Position numbers and translations under genes: made by a program. The notes under the pieces were generated by a model. That model had not been told where the DNA came from. It searched no databases and worked only from the letters and a program-made list of their open reading frames with translations. Shown here piece by piece: positions 53,606 through 64,000 of a stretch of DNA of 64,000 bases (the first letter of the stretch is position 1; every line of letters begins with the position of its first letter). This stretch comes from AWTP1-13 sp963840445 (GTDB lineage: Bacteria; Pseudomonadota; Alphaproteobacteria; Rhizobiales; Hyphomicrobiaceae), in contig CAWIZC010000027.1 of NCBI GenBank assembly GCA_963840445.1, forward strand, positions 1-64,000, read 5' to 3'.

Positions 53606-54832
53606 ATGAGAGGGACATGGGCGGCGATCGTCCCTGCTGCTTTGTCGTTGTGCCTCGGGGCGTCTGCCGCGCAGGCGCAACTCGCTGTTTCCGTCAATGA
53701 TGGCAAGATCAAGCTGGTCGACGGCAAGGTCGAAGTGCGCAAGACGCCGCAACCGGACACAGTTGCCATCATCGACATGCGCGCCAACCCGCCCAAAATT
53801 CTGGCTCAGATCGACGTGCCAGGCAGCGTGGTTGGCCCTCCTCTGAGCGTGGCGGTGTCGCCCAAGGAGGATATCGCGCTCGTTACCTCGGCCCGGCGCA
53901 TCGATCCATCCGATCCGACCCGGCAGATCCCCGACGACCGGGTCAGCGTCATCGATTTGACACCTCTCAAACCCGGCTTTCTCAGGCGCCTCGGCAGCGT
54001 GGTCGGGGTGTCCAAGGGTCCAGCACCGATACCGAAGGTGATCGCCACCTTGCAGGCCGGCAAGGGGGCGTCCGGTGTATCCATCAACAGGGCGGGCACT
54101 CTTGCCTTGGTGGCGAACCTCGACGAGGGGACTGTGTCGGTGTTCTCCATCAATGGCAGCACCGTCACGCCTGCCGGTAAAGTGAGCGTTGGCGGTGAAA
54201 AGTCGGCCCCGAGCCACGTCGTGTTCTCGCTGGACGGACGTCATGCTTTCGTGACGCGCGATGGCGATAACCGCATCGCCGTCCTGTCGGTCGACGGCAG
54301 CAAGGTGGAGATGACCAAGCGCGAGATGGCGGCCGGCTTGCGTCCCTATGCTATCGACGTTGCGGCCAAGAGCGCCGTGGCGGTGGTCAGCAATCTGGGA
54401 GCTGGATTGGGTGACGCCGATACGATCAGTGTCATCGACCTCAAGGCAGACCCTATGCGGGTGGTCAACACGGTAACGGTCGGCCCTTCGCCTCAAGGCA
54501 TGAAGATTTCGCCAGACGGTAAGTTCGTGGCCGTCGTGCTCGGGAACGGCACGGACAAGCCGGCCAACTCGCCGCTTTATAGTGCTAACGGGCTGCTGCA
54601 GGTCTGGGCGCGCACTGGCACGCAGCTAACGAAGGCAGCCGAGATCCCGATCGGCAAATGGTGCGAGGGGATTGCGTGGTCTCGCAACAGCCGTACGCTG
54701 CTCGTGCAATGCGCGGCCGAGCAGGAGATCAGCGTCATCCGCTTCAGCGGCCTGACCGGTCGATCGTTGCAGAAGACCAGTTCGATCAAGACCAAGGGAG
54801 GGCCTGCTGCGATCCGCACCGCAGAGCCCTGA
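53606..54832 (+). CDS. Secreted YncE-like beta-propeller protein
   Basis: GGGGAGG precedes the ATG at 53606. The 408-aa product has a signal peptide, MRGTWAAIVPAALSLCLGASAAQA. Repeating blades of the YVTN/lactonase type are visible: PLSVAVSPKEDIALVTSARR, GASGVSINRAGTLALVANLDEGTVSVFSI, SHVVFSLDGRHAFVTRDGDNRIAVLSV, and GMKISPDGKFVAVVLGNG. The last blade holds IAWSRNSRTLLVQC. The function is likely periplasmic binding or scaffolding; no enzyme site is certain. Confidence 0.85.
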   Translation: MRGTWAAIVPAALSLCLGASAAQAQLAVSVNDGKIKLVDGKVEVRKTPQPDTVAIIDMRANPPKILAQIDVPGSVVGPPLSVAVSPKEDIALVTSARRIDPSDPTRQIPDDRVSVIDLTPLKPGFLRRLGSVVGVSKGPAPIPKVIATLQAGKGASGVSINRAGTLALVANLDEGTVSVFSINGSTVTPAGKVSVGGEKSAPSHVVFSLDGRHAFVTRDGDNRIAVLSVDGSKVEMTKREMAAGLRPYAIDVAAKSAVAVVSNLGAGLGDADTISVIDLKADPMRVVNTVTVGPSPQGMKISPDGKFVAVVLGNGTDKPANSPLYSANGLLQVWARTGTQLTKAAEIPIGKWCEGIAWSRNSRTLLVQCAAEQEISVIRFSGLTGRSLQKTSSIKTKGGPAAIRTAEP

Positions 54833-54835
54833 GCA

Positions 54836-55912
54836 GTGGACCCACAGGTGCCAAGACGACTGTACATTCGCCCGGAAGGAAAGCTGCTCGCGGATGCATC
54901 GGCGGCGCACAAGGGTCCGGCCAAGTCCTTGGTGGTGGCGGGTCGCAACGACCTGCAGTTTACGGCAGCCGAGGTGATCGAGCGTGATGCCGGCGCCGTC
55001 CGTCGCCAGTCGATGCGGGCCGACGAACTGAGCGCCCCAGCCGATGTCGATCTGCAGGCGCTGCTCCAGCGTGTGCGCCAGCCGCGCGAGCCGGTGGCGG
55101 GCCTGATGCTCGACAAGACGCTGATCATGGGGATCGTCAACGTCACCCCGGACAGCTTTTCCGACGGTGGCCGCTATCTAAGCGCCGGCGCGGCGATCGA
55201 GCACGCGCTTCGGCTGGAAGCAGAGGGCGCGGACATCCTGGACATCGGCGGCGAGTTGACCAGGCCAGGGTCTGATGGCGTCGATCTCGATGAGGAGTGC
55301 CGGCGCGTGTTGCCAGTCATACAGGCCCTGGCCAAGCAGAGCCGCGCGCGCCTTTCGATCGATACGCGCAAGGCGGAGGTGATGCGGCGCGCTGCCCTGG
55401 AGGGTGCGCACATCATCAACGATGTCTCGGCGCTCGGCCATGACCCGCAGGCGATGCAGACCGCCGCCGCAGCAGCCCTGCCGGTGATCCTGATGCATGC
55501 GCGCGGCGAGCCGCGCACGATGCAGGATAGTCCCGCCTACGCGGACGTTGTGCTCGACGTCTACGATTGGCTCGAGGCGCGCGTGGAGGCCTGCGAGCGC
55601 GCGGGCATTGCCCGCAGTCGCCTGATCGTCGATCCCGGCATCGGCTTCGGCAAGACGCTGGCGCACAATCTTGCGCTGCTGGGCTCGCTCGGCGTGTTGC
55701 ACGGTCTCGGCTGCCCCGTCCTGCTGGGAGCGTCGCGCAAAAGCTTCATTGGCCGGTTGACCGGGTCTGGTGCAGATGACCGCCTGGCCGGCTCGATTGC
55801 CGCAGCGCTGATCGGCGAGTCGCAAGGCGTGCAGATCCTGCGCGTGCATGACGTGGCCGCGACACGTCAGGCGCTGAGCTTGTGGCAGGGCACGTTCACC
55901 GGCCGTTGGTAA
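54836..55912 (+). CDS. folP: Dihydropteroate synthase with N-terminal extension
   Basis: DHPS joins p-aminobenzoate to dihydropterin pyrophosphate in folate synthesis. The catalytic barrel starts near residue 90: TLIMGIVNVTPDSFSDGGRY, loop 2 GADILDIGGELTRPG (Leu where most enzymes have Ser in GGESTRPG; Thr and Arg are kept), LSIDTRKAEVMRRA, IINDVSALG, DPGIGFGKTLAHNLALL and LLGASRKSFIGRLTG. The first 90 residues (RRLYIRPEGKLLADAS...FTAAEVIER) form an extra domain of unclear role. GTG at 54836 is 3 bp past the propeller stop. Confidence 0.92.
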   Translation: MDPQVPRRLYIRPEGKLLADASAAHKGPAKSLVVAGRNDLQFTAAEVIERDAGAVRRQSMRADELSAPADVDLQALLQRVRQPREPVAGLMLDKTLIMGIVNVTPDSFSDGGRYLSAGAAIEHALRLEAEGADILDIGGELTRPGSDGVDLDEECRRVLPVIQALAKQSRARLSIDTRKAEVMRRAALEGAHIINDVSALGHDPQAMQTAAAAALPVILMHARGEPRTMQDSPAYADVVLDVYDWLEARVEACERAGIARSRLIVDPGIGFGKTLAHNLALLGSLGVLHGLGCPVLLGASRKSFIGRLTGSGADDRLAGSIAAALIGESQGVQILRVHDVAATRQALSLWQGTFTGRW

Positions 55913-55989
55913 ATTGCGTGGCGTTCCGCGGCCGCCTGTCAATTCCGTGCGACACAGCGCGCGCAAATATTTGCATTCTAATTGACACG

Positions 55990-56020
55990 CGGAGCCCGCT
56001 GAGGCTCGTGTCGCTCGACA
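55990..56020 (+). promoter_or_regulatory. Leader hairpin upstream of the sulfhydrylase gene
   Basis: GAGCC-CGCTGA-GGCTC is extended by outer GACAC and GTGTC arms with a 3-base bulge. It lies about 25 bp before the AAGGAG site of the next gene. It does not match SAM-II or other known SAM riboswitches by eye. Confidence 0.35.
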
Positions 56021-56042
56021 AACCAGCCTGAAGGAGCCGCAG

Positions 56043-57338
56043 ATGACGGACTCGTCCACCACCGTGCCGGGATTCTCGACGCTCGCCATCCATGCGGGCG
56101 CCGCGCCCGATCCTTCGACCGGGGCGCGTGTGACGCCGATCTATCAAACGACGTCGTACGTGTTCAACGATGTCGAGCACGCTGCCGCGCTTTTCAATCT
56201 CGAGGTGTTCGGCAATATCTATTCGCGCATCGGCAATCCGACGCAGGCCGTACTCGAGCAGCGCGTTGCCGCGCTGGAAGGCGGCACTGCGGCCCTGGCC
56301 GTTGCATCCGGGCATGCGGCGCAGATGCTCGTGTTCCACACGCTGCTGGAGCCGGGTGACGAGTTCGTCGCAGGCCGGCAGCTCTATGGCGGCTCGGTCA
56401 ATCAGTTCAACCACTCCTTCAAGAAGTTCAACTGGAACGTCGCCTGGGCCGACGCCACGGATCCGGCGAGCTTCGAGAAGGCGATCACGCCCAAGACCAA
56501 GGCCATCTTCTGCGAGTTGATTGCCAACCCCGGCGGCGTCGTCATCGACCTGCCGGCCATCGCCAAGATCGCCAAGAAGGCCGGCGTACCCTTCATCGTC
56601 GACAATACGCTGGCGACGCCCTACCTGTGCCGGCCGAAGGAGCACGGCGCCGACATCGTCGTGCACTCGCTGACCAAGTTCATGGGCGGGCACGGCAACT
56701 CGATCGGCGGCGTGATCGTCGATTGCGGCACCTTCGATTGGCTGATGGCCAAGAAGAAGTATGCGGCGCTGGTCGAACCCAACCCGAGCTATAACGGCAT
56801 GCGTCTCGCCGAGACCTTCGGCAATTTCGCGTTCGCCATTGCCTGCCGGGTGCTCGGCTTGCGCGATCTCGGTCCGGCAATGGCTCCGTTCAATGCCTTC
56901 CTGATCCTGACCGGCATCGAGACGCTGCCGCTGCGCATGGCCAAGCACTGTGAGAACACGCGCGTCGTGGCCGAGCACCTTGCCGGTCGCAAGGAGGTGG
57001 CGTGGGTGAACTACGCGGGCCTGGCCGACAACAAGTACAACGCTCTGGCCAAGAAGATCTGTCCTAAAGGTGCCGGCGCCGTCTTCACATTCGGGCTCAA
57101 GGGCGGCTACGAGGCGGGCGTAAAGCTCGTGTCCAACGTCAAGCTGTTCTCGCACCTGGCCAACATCGGCGACACACGCAGCCTGATCATCCATCCAGCC
57201 TCGACGACGCACCGGCAGCTCACCCCTGACCAGCGCAAGGCGGCCGGCGCAGGCGACGACGTCGTGCGGCTGTCGGTGGGTCTTGAGGAGGCGGCAGATT
57301 TGATTGCCGACCTGGATCAGGCGTTGTCGGCGGCGTGA
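56043..57338 (+). CDS. metY: O-acetylhomoserine aminocarboxypropyltransferase/cysteine synthase family (MetY-like)
   Basis: This PLP enzyme of the Cys/Met metabolism class makes homocysteine from O-acetylhomoserine and sulfide. The 431-aa product shows PIYQTTSYVFNDVEHAAALFNLEVFGNIYSRIGNPTQ, LEGGTAALAVASGHAAQM, ELIANPGGVVIDL, PFIVDNTLATPYLCRP, the PLP lysine in VVHSLTKFMGGHGNSIGG (near 213), and LIIHPASTTHRQL. Length and motifs fit MetY rather than MetB or MetZ. Its end overlaps the convergent oxyR by 22 bp. Confidence 0.93.
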   Translation: MTDSSTTVPGFSTLAIHAGAAPDPSTGARVTPIYQTTSYVFNDVEHAAALFNLEVFGNIYSRIGNPTQAVLEQRVAALEGGTAALAVASGHAAQMLVFHTLLEPGDEFVAGRQLYGGSVNQFNHSFKKFNWNVAWADATDPASFEKAITPKTKAIFCELIANPGGVVIDLPAIAKIAKKAGVPFIVDNTLATPYLCRPKEHGADIVVHSLTKFMGGHGNSIGGVIVDCGTFDWLMAKKKYAALVEPNPSYNGMRLAETFGNFAFAIACRVLGLRDLGPAMAPFNAFLILTGIETLPLRMAKHCENTRVVAEHLAGRKEVAWVNYAGLADNKYNALAKKICPKGAGAVFTFGLKGGYEAGVKLVSNVKLFSHLANIGDTRSLIIHPASTTHRQLTPDQRKAAGAGDDVVRLSVGLEEAADLIADLDQALSAA

Positions 57339-58273
57339 GGGCCGGCAGGCTTGGCGCTTGCCCGCGCGCGTCTGCGGCCGTTGGCCTCGACGGCGCGGAT
57401 CAGTTCGGCCAGCTCGAGAAACTCGTGGCGGCGCGGTGATGTCGCCCGCCACGCCAACCCCAATGTGCGCGCAGGTGCCGGGTCGGCAAAGCGCAGCAGC
57501 TTGATGCCGCGCTGGCGTGCTTCGACGTCGAGGCTCAGCCTGGGCAGCAGGGTGACGCCGAGGCCATGCGCCACCATCTGCACGATGGTCGACAGGCTGG
57601 AGGCACCGAACGTATCGAGGTGCTCGACCTGGCGCAGATGGCAGTAGGCCAGTGCCTGGTCGCGCAGACAGTGTCCCTCCTCGAGAAGGAGCAGGCGATC
57701 CTGCGCCAGCAGTTCCGGCGTTGCGCGCACGTTGCCCGAGAGTTTCCGCGAACTCGGGATGGCGAGAAGGAACGGATCCTCGAACAGCGCCAGCGTCTCG
57801 ATGTCTCGCTCCTCCACGGGCAGAGCCAGCACCAGCAGGTCGAGCTTGCCGTCTGCCAGCTCATAAAGGAGCTGATCCGTGCGCGTTTCGCGCAGGTGCA
57901 GCTCGAGATCGGGATAGCGCTCGCGCATCGGCGGCAGCAGCGGTGGGAGAAGGTAGGGCGCCACCGAGGGGATCACGCCCAGATGCAGCGGACCCGACAG
58001 CGTACTGTTGCGGTGGTGCGCGTAGTCGACCAGGTCGCGCACGTCGGTGATGATGCGGGCCGCACGGCGCGCGACTTCCCGGCCTTCCTCGGTCAGCTGC
58101 ATACCTTGCCGACGGCGCTCGATCAGCACCACCTTCAGCTCGCGCTCCAATTCCTTGATCTGCATGGAAAGCGCCGGCTGCGTGACGGAGCAGGCAGCCG
58201 CCGCCCGCCCGAAGTGCTCGTGCTGGGCGATCGCCGCGAGGTAGCGCAGCTGCCTCAGCGAGATGGTTGACAT
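57317..58273 (-). CDS. oxyR: LysR-family hydrogen peroxide regulator OxyR
   Basis: OxyR turns on peroxide defence when a disulfide forms. The 318-aa product has the LysR helix-turn-helix FGRAAAACSVTQPALSMQIKELE and a substrate-like domain with both redox cysteines at OxyR spacing: EEGHCLRD (near 200) and AYCHLRQ (near 210). The adjacent divergent katG is a classic target. It is intact. Confidence 0.93.
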   Translation of the reverse strand: MSTISLRQLRYLAAIAQHEHFGRAAAACSVTQPALSMQIKELERELKVVLIERRRQGMQLTEEGREVARRAARIITDVRDLVDYAHHRNSTLSGPLHLGVIPSVAPYLLPPLLPPMRERYPDLELHLRETRTDQLLYELADGKLDLLVLALPVEERDIETLALFEDPFLLAIPSSRKLSGNVRATPELLAQDRLLLLEEGHCLRDQALAYCHLRQVEHLDTFGASSLSTIVQMVAHGLGVTLLPRLSLDVEARQRGIKLLRFADPAPARTLGLAWRATSPRRHEFLELAELIRAVEANGRRRARASAKPAGPHAADNA

Positions 58274-58290
58274 AAGATTACCTGATCGTC

Positions 58291-58335
58291 AGACCTCTTG
58301 TTTTGCTATTAGACCTTATTCTGGAATGGGTCTAC
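58291..58335. promoter_or_regulatory. Candidate OxyR operator in the oxyR-katG gap
   Basis: AGACCT occurs at 58291 and again at 58311, two helical turns apart, and GGGTCTACC follows at 58328 as an inverted half. An AT-rich TTGTTTTGCTATT lies between. The placement in the 222-bp divergent gap suits OxyR control of both genes; binding is not shown. Confidence 0.35.
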
Positions 58336-58495
58336 CTTTCCGTTTCGAAGCACCAAACACGCATGGCCTAGGCAGAGATCTACCCTAAGCGACAAGGGCT
58401 TGGACGCCCGAGGCGAGGCCACTGCCGTGGTCGGCTTGGCCGGTCGGAGGGGAGCAGACCACTCGAAGAAAATACAAAACACGATCGGAGAGAAC

Positions 58496-60655
<2,160 letters not shown>

Positions 60656-60682
60656 CACACGTTACGATGCAGACATGATGCA

Positions 60683-60717
60683 GGGCGCCGCGGACCAAGT
60701 CCGCGGCGCCCTTTTTT
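60683..60717 (+). terminator. Rho-independent terminator after katG
   Basis: GGGCGCCGCGGAC pairs with GTCCGCGGCGCCC around a short loop, followed by six T at 60712-60717. It lies between the convergent katG and dehydratase genes and ends 6 bp before the latter's stop. Confidence 0.93.
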
Positions 60718-60722
60718 CGTCT

Positions 60723-61739
60723 TCAGCTCATCGAGGTTCCGTCGGCGGCCGTAGCAACCATGCGCGCAACATCGGGCGTACCTCCGGCCAACACCTCGGC
60801 AAACAGCTCCCGGTCGATGTTGCCGCCGCTGAGCACCAGGCCGACCCGTTTTCCCTCCATGACATTGCGCTCCTGCATCAGGGCCGCCAACGCCGCCGCG
60901 CCGGCCCCTTCGGCCAGGTTGTGGGTGTCCTCGTAGATGGCGCGCATGGCCGCGGCAATCGCGTCCTCGCTCACCCGCACGATGCGTGCCGCGCCCTTCT
61001 GTATGATCGCGAGCGCCTCAGCGTTGGGCACGCGGCAGGCCATGCCGTCGGCAAACGTTGCGCACGAGTTGGTCGGCACCGGCCGGCCGGCCTCGAAGGA
61101 GAGCGCAACTGCCGGGGCTTTCTCCGCCACGACGCCGATGATTTCCGTGTCGAGCCCCAGCAGGTCGCGGACCGTGATCACCCCGCAGATCCCGGAGCCC
61201 ATGCCGATTGGTACGTAGACGGCATCGAGGTCGCTTACGGCCTCGAACATTTCCAACGCATAGGTCGCAACGCCCCTGACCAGATCCGGATGGAAGGACG
61301 GCAGGAAGTGATAGCCGCGCTTGCTTGCGAAGTGCTCGGCGCGCTCACGAGCTTCGTCGAAGTCGGCGCCCTCGACAACGAGTTCAGCGCCGAACGCCTG
61401 CATCGCCCGGTTCTTCTCGCGCGAGTTGCCGTGCGGGACAAAAAGCGTGCAGGGCAAGTCCGCGCTCGATGCCGCAAGCGCGACCGACTGGCCATGGTTG
61501 CCGCGCGTTGCCGTAACGATGCCCTTGATTGCGGGCTCACGTCGTTTCAGCGCGTCGAGATAGACCAACCCGCCGCGGATCTTGAAGGTGCCGATCGGCG
61601 TGTGGTTCTCGTGTTTGACCCACACCCGCGCGCCCGTGCGTTGCGCCAGCAGGGGCCACGCGTGCAGCGGCGTCGCAGGCACTACACGGCGTACCAGCGG
61701 CACGACGGCCTCGAGTTCCGCAAGCGAGAACATTGGCAT
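60723..61739 (-). CDS. Threonine/serine dehydratase family, catabolic type
   Basis: This fold-type II PLP enzyme deaminates threonine or serine to the 2-oxo acid. The 338-aa product has the PLP Lys53 in HENHTPIGTFKIRGG, TRGNHGQSVALAA (phosphate-side Asn), a glycine-rich VYVPIGMGSGICGV, and LVLSGGNIDRE. It has no C-terminal ACT domain, so it is the short, non-IlvA-like form. Relatives also include ectoine-utilisation EutB and serine racemase-like enzymes, so the exact substrate is open. Confidence 0.85.
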   Translation of the reverse strand: MPMFSLAELEAVVPLVRRVVPATPLHAWPLLAQRTGARVWVKHENHTPIGTFKIRGGLVYLDALKRREPAIKGIVTATRGNHGQSVALAASSADLPCTLFVPHGNSREKNRAMQAFGAELVVEGADFDEARERAEHFASKRGYHFLPSFHPDLVRGVATYALEMFEAVSDLDAVYVPIGMGSGICGVITVRDLLGLDTEIIGVVAEKAPAVALSFEAGRPVPTNSCATFADGMACRVPNAEALAIIQKGAARIVRVSEDAIAAAMRAIYEDTHNLAEGAGAAALAALMQERNVMEGKRVGLVLSGGNIDRELFAEVLAGGTPDVARMVATAADGTSMS

Positions 61740-61830
61740 CAGCGAAGACCCTGGCGGTGGCGGAAGCGTAGCCTTGAGCGTGCAGCGATACGTCCAGCAT
61801 AATCCCAGAAAGCTTGCGGCTCAGCTGCCG

Positions 61831-63711
61831 TCAGCTTTTCACTCGGACATAGCTGCCCGGCGCATTCTCGATCACTCCGAGACGGGCGCCGGGCTTGCGG
61901 GCCGCCACCATCTCGCGCGAGTGCCCGGCCAGCCACTGCGCGTAGTGGGGCCACCAGGAGCCGGGGTGCTCCTTGGCGCCCTCGAACCAAGCCTCAAGCG
62001 TGGCCGCCCGCTTGTCGTTGGTCCAGTACTGGTATTTGACCTTGTCGCCCGGCGGGTTGATGACGCCGGCGATGTGGCCGGAGCCGGCCAGCACATAGGT
62101 GACCGGGCCGCCGAACAGCCGCGAGCCGATGAACACCGACTTGGCCGGCGCGATGTGGTCTTCCTTGGCGCACAGCTCGTAGATCGGCAGCTTGACCTTG
62201 CCGAGGTCGAGCTTGACGCCGCCGATCGACATCTGCCCGCGGGCCAGCCGGTTCTCCTGATAGAACTCGCGCAGATAGAAGGAGTGGTTGGCTGGCGTCA
62301 TGCGCGTCGAGTCCTGATTCCAGAACAGCAGGTCGAACGGGAACGGCTTCTTGCCCAGCATGTAGTTGTTGACGATGTAGGGCCAGATCAGGTCCTTCGG
62401 CCGCAGCATGTTGAACACAGTGGCCATGCGTGAGCCGTCGAGGAAGCCGCGCTCGGCCATCATCTCTTCCAGCGACTTGAGCTGGGCATCGTCGATGAAC
62501 AGCAGCAGGTCTCCGGCCTTGGTGAAGTCGACCTGGGCGGCAAAGAACGTGGCGGATGCAAACGGCGCCTCTCCGCGCGCGGCCAGGTAGGCCAATGTCG
62601 TGCCAAGCAAGGTGCCGCCCACGCAATAGCCGATCACGTTGGTCTGGTCGCAGCCGGTCTCGCGCTTGACGGCATCCGTGGCGGCCAGAATGCCCTCCGT
62701 CATGTAGTCTTCGAAGGTCTTGTGGGCGAGCCGTTGATCGGGATTGATCCACGAGACGACGAACACCGTGAAGCCTTGCGCGACCATGTAGCGGATGAAG
62801 GATTTCTGCGGCGACAGGTCGAGGATGTAGAACTTGTTGATCCAGGGCGGCACGATCAGCAGCGGTACCTCGTGCACCTTCTCCGTGGTGGGCTCGTATT
62901 GAATGAGCTGCAGCAATTCGTTCTGGAACACGACCTTGCCGGGCGCGGTGGCGACGTTGCGCCCGACCTCGAACGCGTCGAGATCGGTCTGCGTGATGCT
63001 GAACACGTCGCCCGACCGCTCCATGTCGCGCGCCAGATTGGCCATGCCCTGCACGAGATTCTTGCCGCTGGTGGCCAAGGTCTCACGCAGCACCTCGGGG
63101 TTGGTGAGCGGAAAGTTGGAGGGCGACAGGGCGCTCGCCAGCTGCTTGAGGTAGAACTCCGCGCGCTGCCGCGTGCGTTCGTCGAGCCCCTCCGTTTTGG
63201 CCAGCACATCATCGAGCCAGCGCATCGTGATCAGGTAGGTCTGCTTGCAGAAGTCAAAGTAGGGGTTCTGCTGCCACTCCGGATCCTTGAAGCGGTTGTC
63301 GCCGGGTTCCGGCTCCGCGACGGGGGGCACCTCGACGCCCAGCAGGCGCTGAGAAGTGGCGCCGGCCAGCTGCAGGTAGTCGCGCACCAGATCGCCCTGG
63401 GTCTCGGCAAGCTTGGCCGGGTCGCCTACCCACGCCTGCGCAATCTCGATGAACAGCTTGGCAGCGTCGGTGATCTCGCTGGCGGTACTGTGCGGGCCGG
63501 TCTTGCCGTTGGAACGCTCGAGGAAGCCGGACAGCGCACTGCTGCCTTCCTCGAGCAGGCGCAGCATGTTGCTGCCGAACTCTTCCGGATTGGCGATCCG
63601 GTAGGCGGAAAAGTCGATGGCAACCGGAACGGGCTTTGGGCTGTCTGGGGCTTTTTTCTGCATCGCTTCGCTCGAATCAAAAGGCGGCACGCCGACGCGA
63701 CCGTTCACCAT
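61831..63711 (-). CDS. phaC: Class I poly(3-hydroxyalkanoate) synthase
   Basis: PhaC polymerises hydroxyacyl-CoA into storage granules. The 626-aa product has the class I length and the alpha/beta-hydrolase core: PPWINKFYILDLSPQKSFIRY, lipase-like box GYCVGGT with catalytic Cys near 363, Asp in CAKEDHIAP (near 517) and His in AGSGHIAGVINPP (near 545). The start is uncertain: 63711 follows AGGGG at short distance, and ATG at 63663 (MQKKAPDSPKPVPV) is an alternative. It is intact. No phaA, phaB or phasin gene is adjacent here. Confidence 0.94.
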   Translation of the reverse strand: MVNGRVGVPPFDSSEAMQKKAPDSPKPVPVAIDFSAYRIANPEEFGSNMLRLLEEGSSALSGFLERSNGKTGPHSTASEITDAAKLFIEIAQAWVGDPAKLAETQGDLVRDYLQLAGATSQRLLGVEVPPVAEPEPGDNRFKDPEWQQNPYFDFCKQTYLITMRWLDDVLAKTEGLDERTRQRAEFYLKQLASALSPSNFPLTNPEVLRETLATSGKNLVQGMANLARDMERSGDVFSITQTDLDAFEVGRNVATAPGKVVFQNELLQLIQYEPTTEKVHEVPLLIVPPWINKFYILDLSPQKSFIRYMVAQGFTVFVVSWINPDQRLAHKTFEDYMTEGILAATDAVKRETGCDQTNVIGYCVGGTLLGTTLAYLAARGEAPFASATFFAAQVDFTKAGDLLLFIDDAQLKSLEEMMAERGFLDGSRMATVFNMLRPKDLIWPYIVNNYMLGKKPFPFDLLFWNQDSTRMTPANHSFYLREFYQENRLARGQMSIGGVKLDLGKVKLPIYELCAKEDHIAPAKSVFIGSRLFGGPVTYVLAGSGHIAGVINPPGDKVKYQYWTNDKRAATLEAWFEGAKEHPGSWWPHYAQWLAGHSREMVAARKPGARLGVIENAPGSYVRVKS

Positions 63712-63869
63712 AACCCCTATTTAGTGATCGGGCCGCAACTACGCCAAAAATACCTATGCATAGCCCCCCTGTGACCCAAGAATCGGGCTAGCGACAAGCC
63801 TAGTCTCTGCAAGACAATGCGGGGGCCCGGTGCTAGAACCCGCTCCGGTCCAGGAAGGCGTGGGATCAG

Positions 63870-64000
63870 ATGGGAATGCGGTGCAAGATCGCCGTTGCGC
63901 TGATCAGCTTGGGGGCCCTTGGGGGCTGTTCCGAAACCTTGCCGCTTGCCCAGTTGCCTGATTTCTACAAGCTGCCCGAGAAAGTGCTCAGCAAGGACGA
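63870..64000 (+). CDS. Lipoprotein, 3'-partial at the window end
   Basis: ATG at 63870 starts a lipoprotein signal, MGMRCKIAVALISLGALGGC, with the lipidated Cys20. SETLPLAQLPDFYKLPEKVLSKDE follows up to the window edge. The gene is divergent from phaC across 158 bp. The visible 43 residues do not identify a family. Confidence 0.7.
   Translation, partial: MGMRCKIAVALISLGALGGCSETLPLAQLPDFYKLPEKVLSKD

Noticed and set aside
55913..56042. Possible SAM-II riboswitch before the MetY-like gene
   Set aside because: A leader hairpin exists, but the conserved SAM-II pseudoknot bases are not visible.

Overview
The window is about 64 kb of high-GC alphaproteobacterial DNA. The gene set points to the order Hyphomicrobiales: a B12-dependent NrdJ, a FeuP/FeuQ-type two-component pair near cytochrome c maturation genes, NDUFA12, aat-accC-accB-(aroQ)-dsbA synteny, rne-amiC-mrcA-prfB synteny, PhaC, and an RcGTA-like gene cluster. 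I cannot fix the genus. Isolated single-base frameshifts interrupt several conserved genes (feuP, ccmI, ccmE, accC, dsbA, an aminotransferase, amiC). Because accC is normally essential, most of these are probably sequence errors in a draft or metagenome assembly.

Region 1 (1-18224) is a gene-transfer-agent-like cluster in the order of Rhodobacter capsulatus GTA: capsid g5 (cut by the window edge), g6, g7, an HK97 gp10-like fragment, g8, g9, g10 plus g10.1, g11, g12, g13, g14, g15, then a two-domain endolysin and a holin-like protein. Non-GTA genes sit between the structural genes: an ATP/ADP-translocase-family carrier, a class A beta-lactamase, and several small secreted, membrane or unknown proteins. 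Most of these cargo genes lie on the opposite strand. Palindromic repeats of several families fill many of the gaps.

Region 2 (18225-28921) holds feuP-feuQ, a glycine-zipper lipoprotein, a 2OG-Fe(II) oxygenase, prfC, and ccmI-ccmE-ccmF without ccmH. A 245-bp composite palindromic repeat separates ccmE from ccmF; its second copy lies in the GTA cluster. Two small genes of unknown function follow.

Region 3 (29174-43400) holds nrdJ, the complex I accessory subunit NDUFA12, a DUF2155 protein, aat, accC and accB, a remnant of aroQ, dsbA, a BepA-type M48 protease, an aminotransferase and a small secreted protein. It runs into rne.

Region 4 (41748-53390) covers RNA decay, cell wall and translation: rne, amiC, mrcA (PBP1A), prfB with the classical +1 programmed frameshift, an AhpD-like protein, two methyltransferases and a bactofilin.

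Region 5 (53606-64000) holds a secreted beta-propeller protein, folP, an O-acetylhomoserine sulfhydrylase, divergent oxyR/katG, a threonine dehydratase, PHA synthase phaC and the start of a lipoprotein gene. I saw no rRNA, tRNA, CRISPR array, transposase or integrase.
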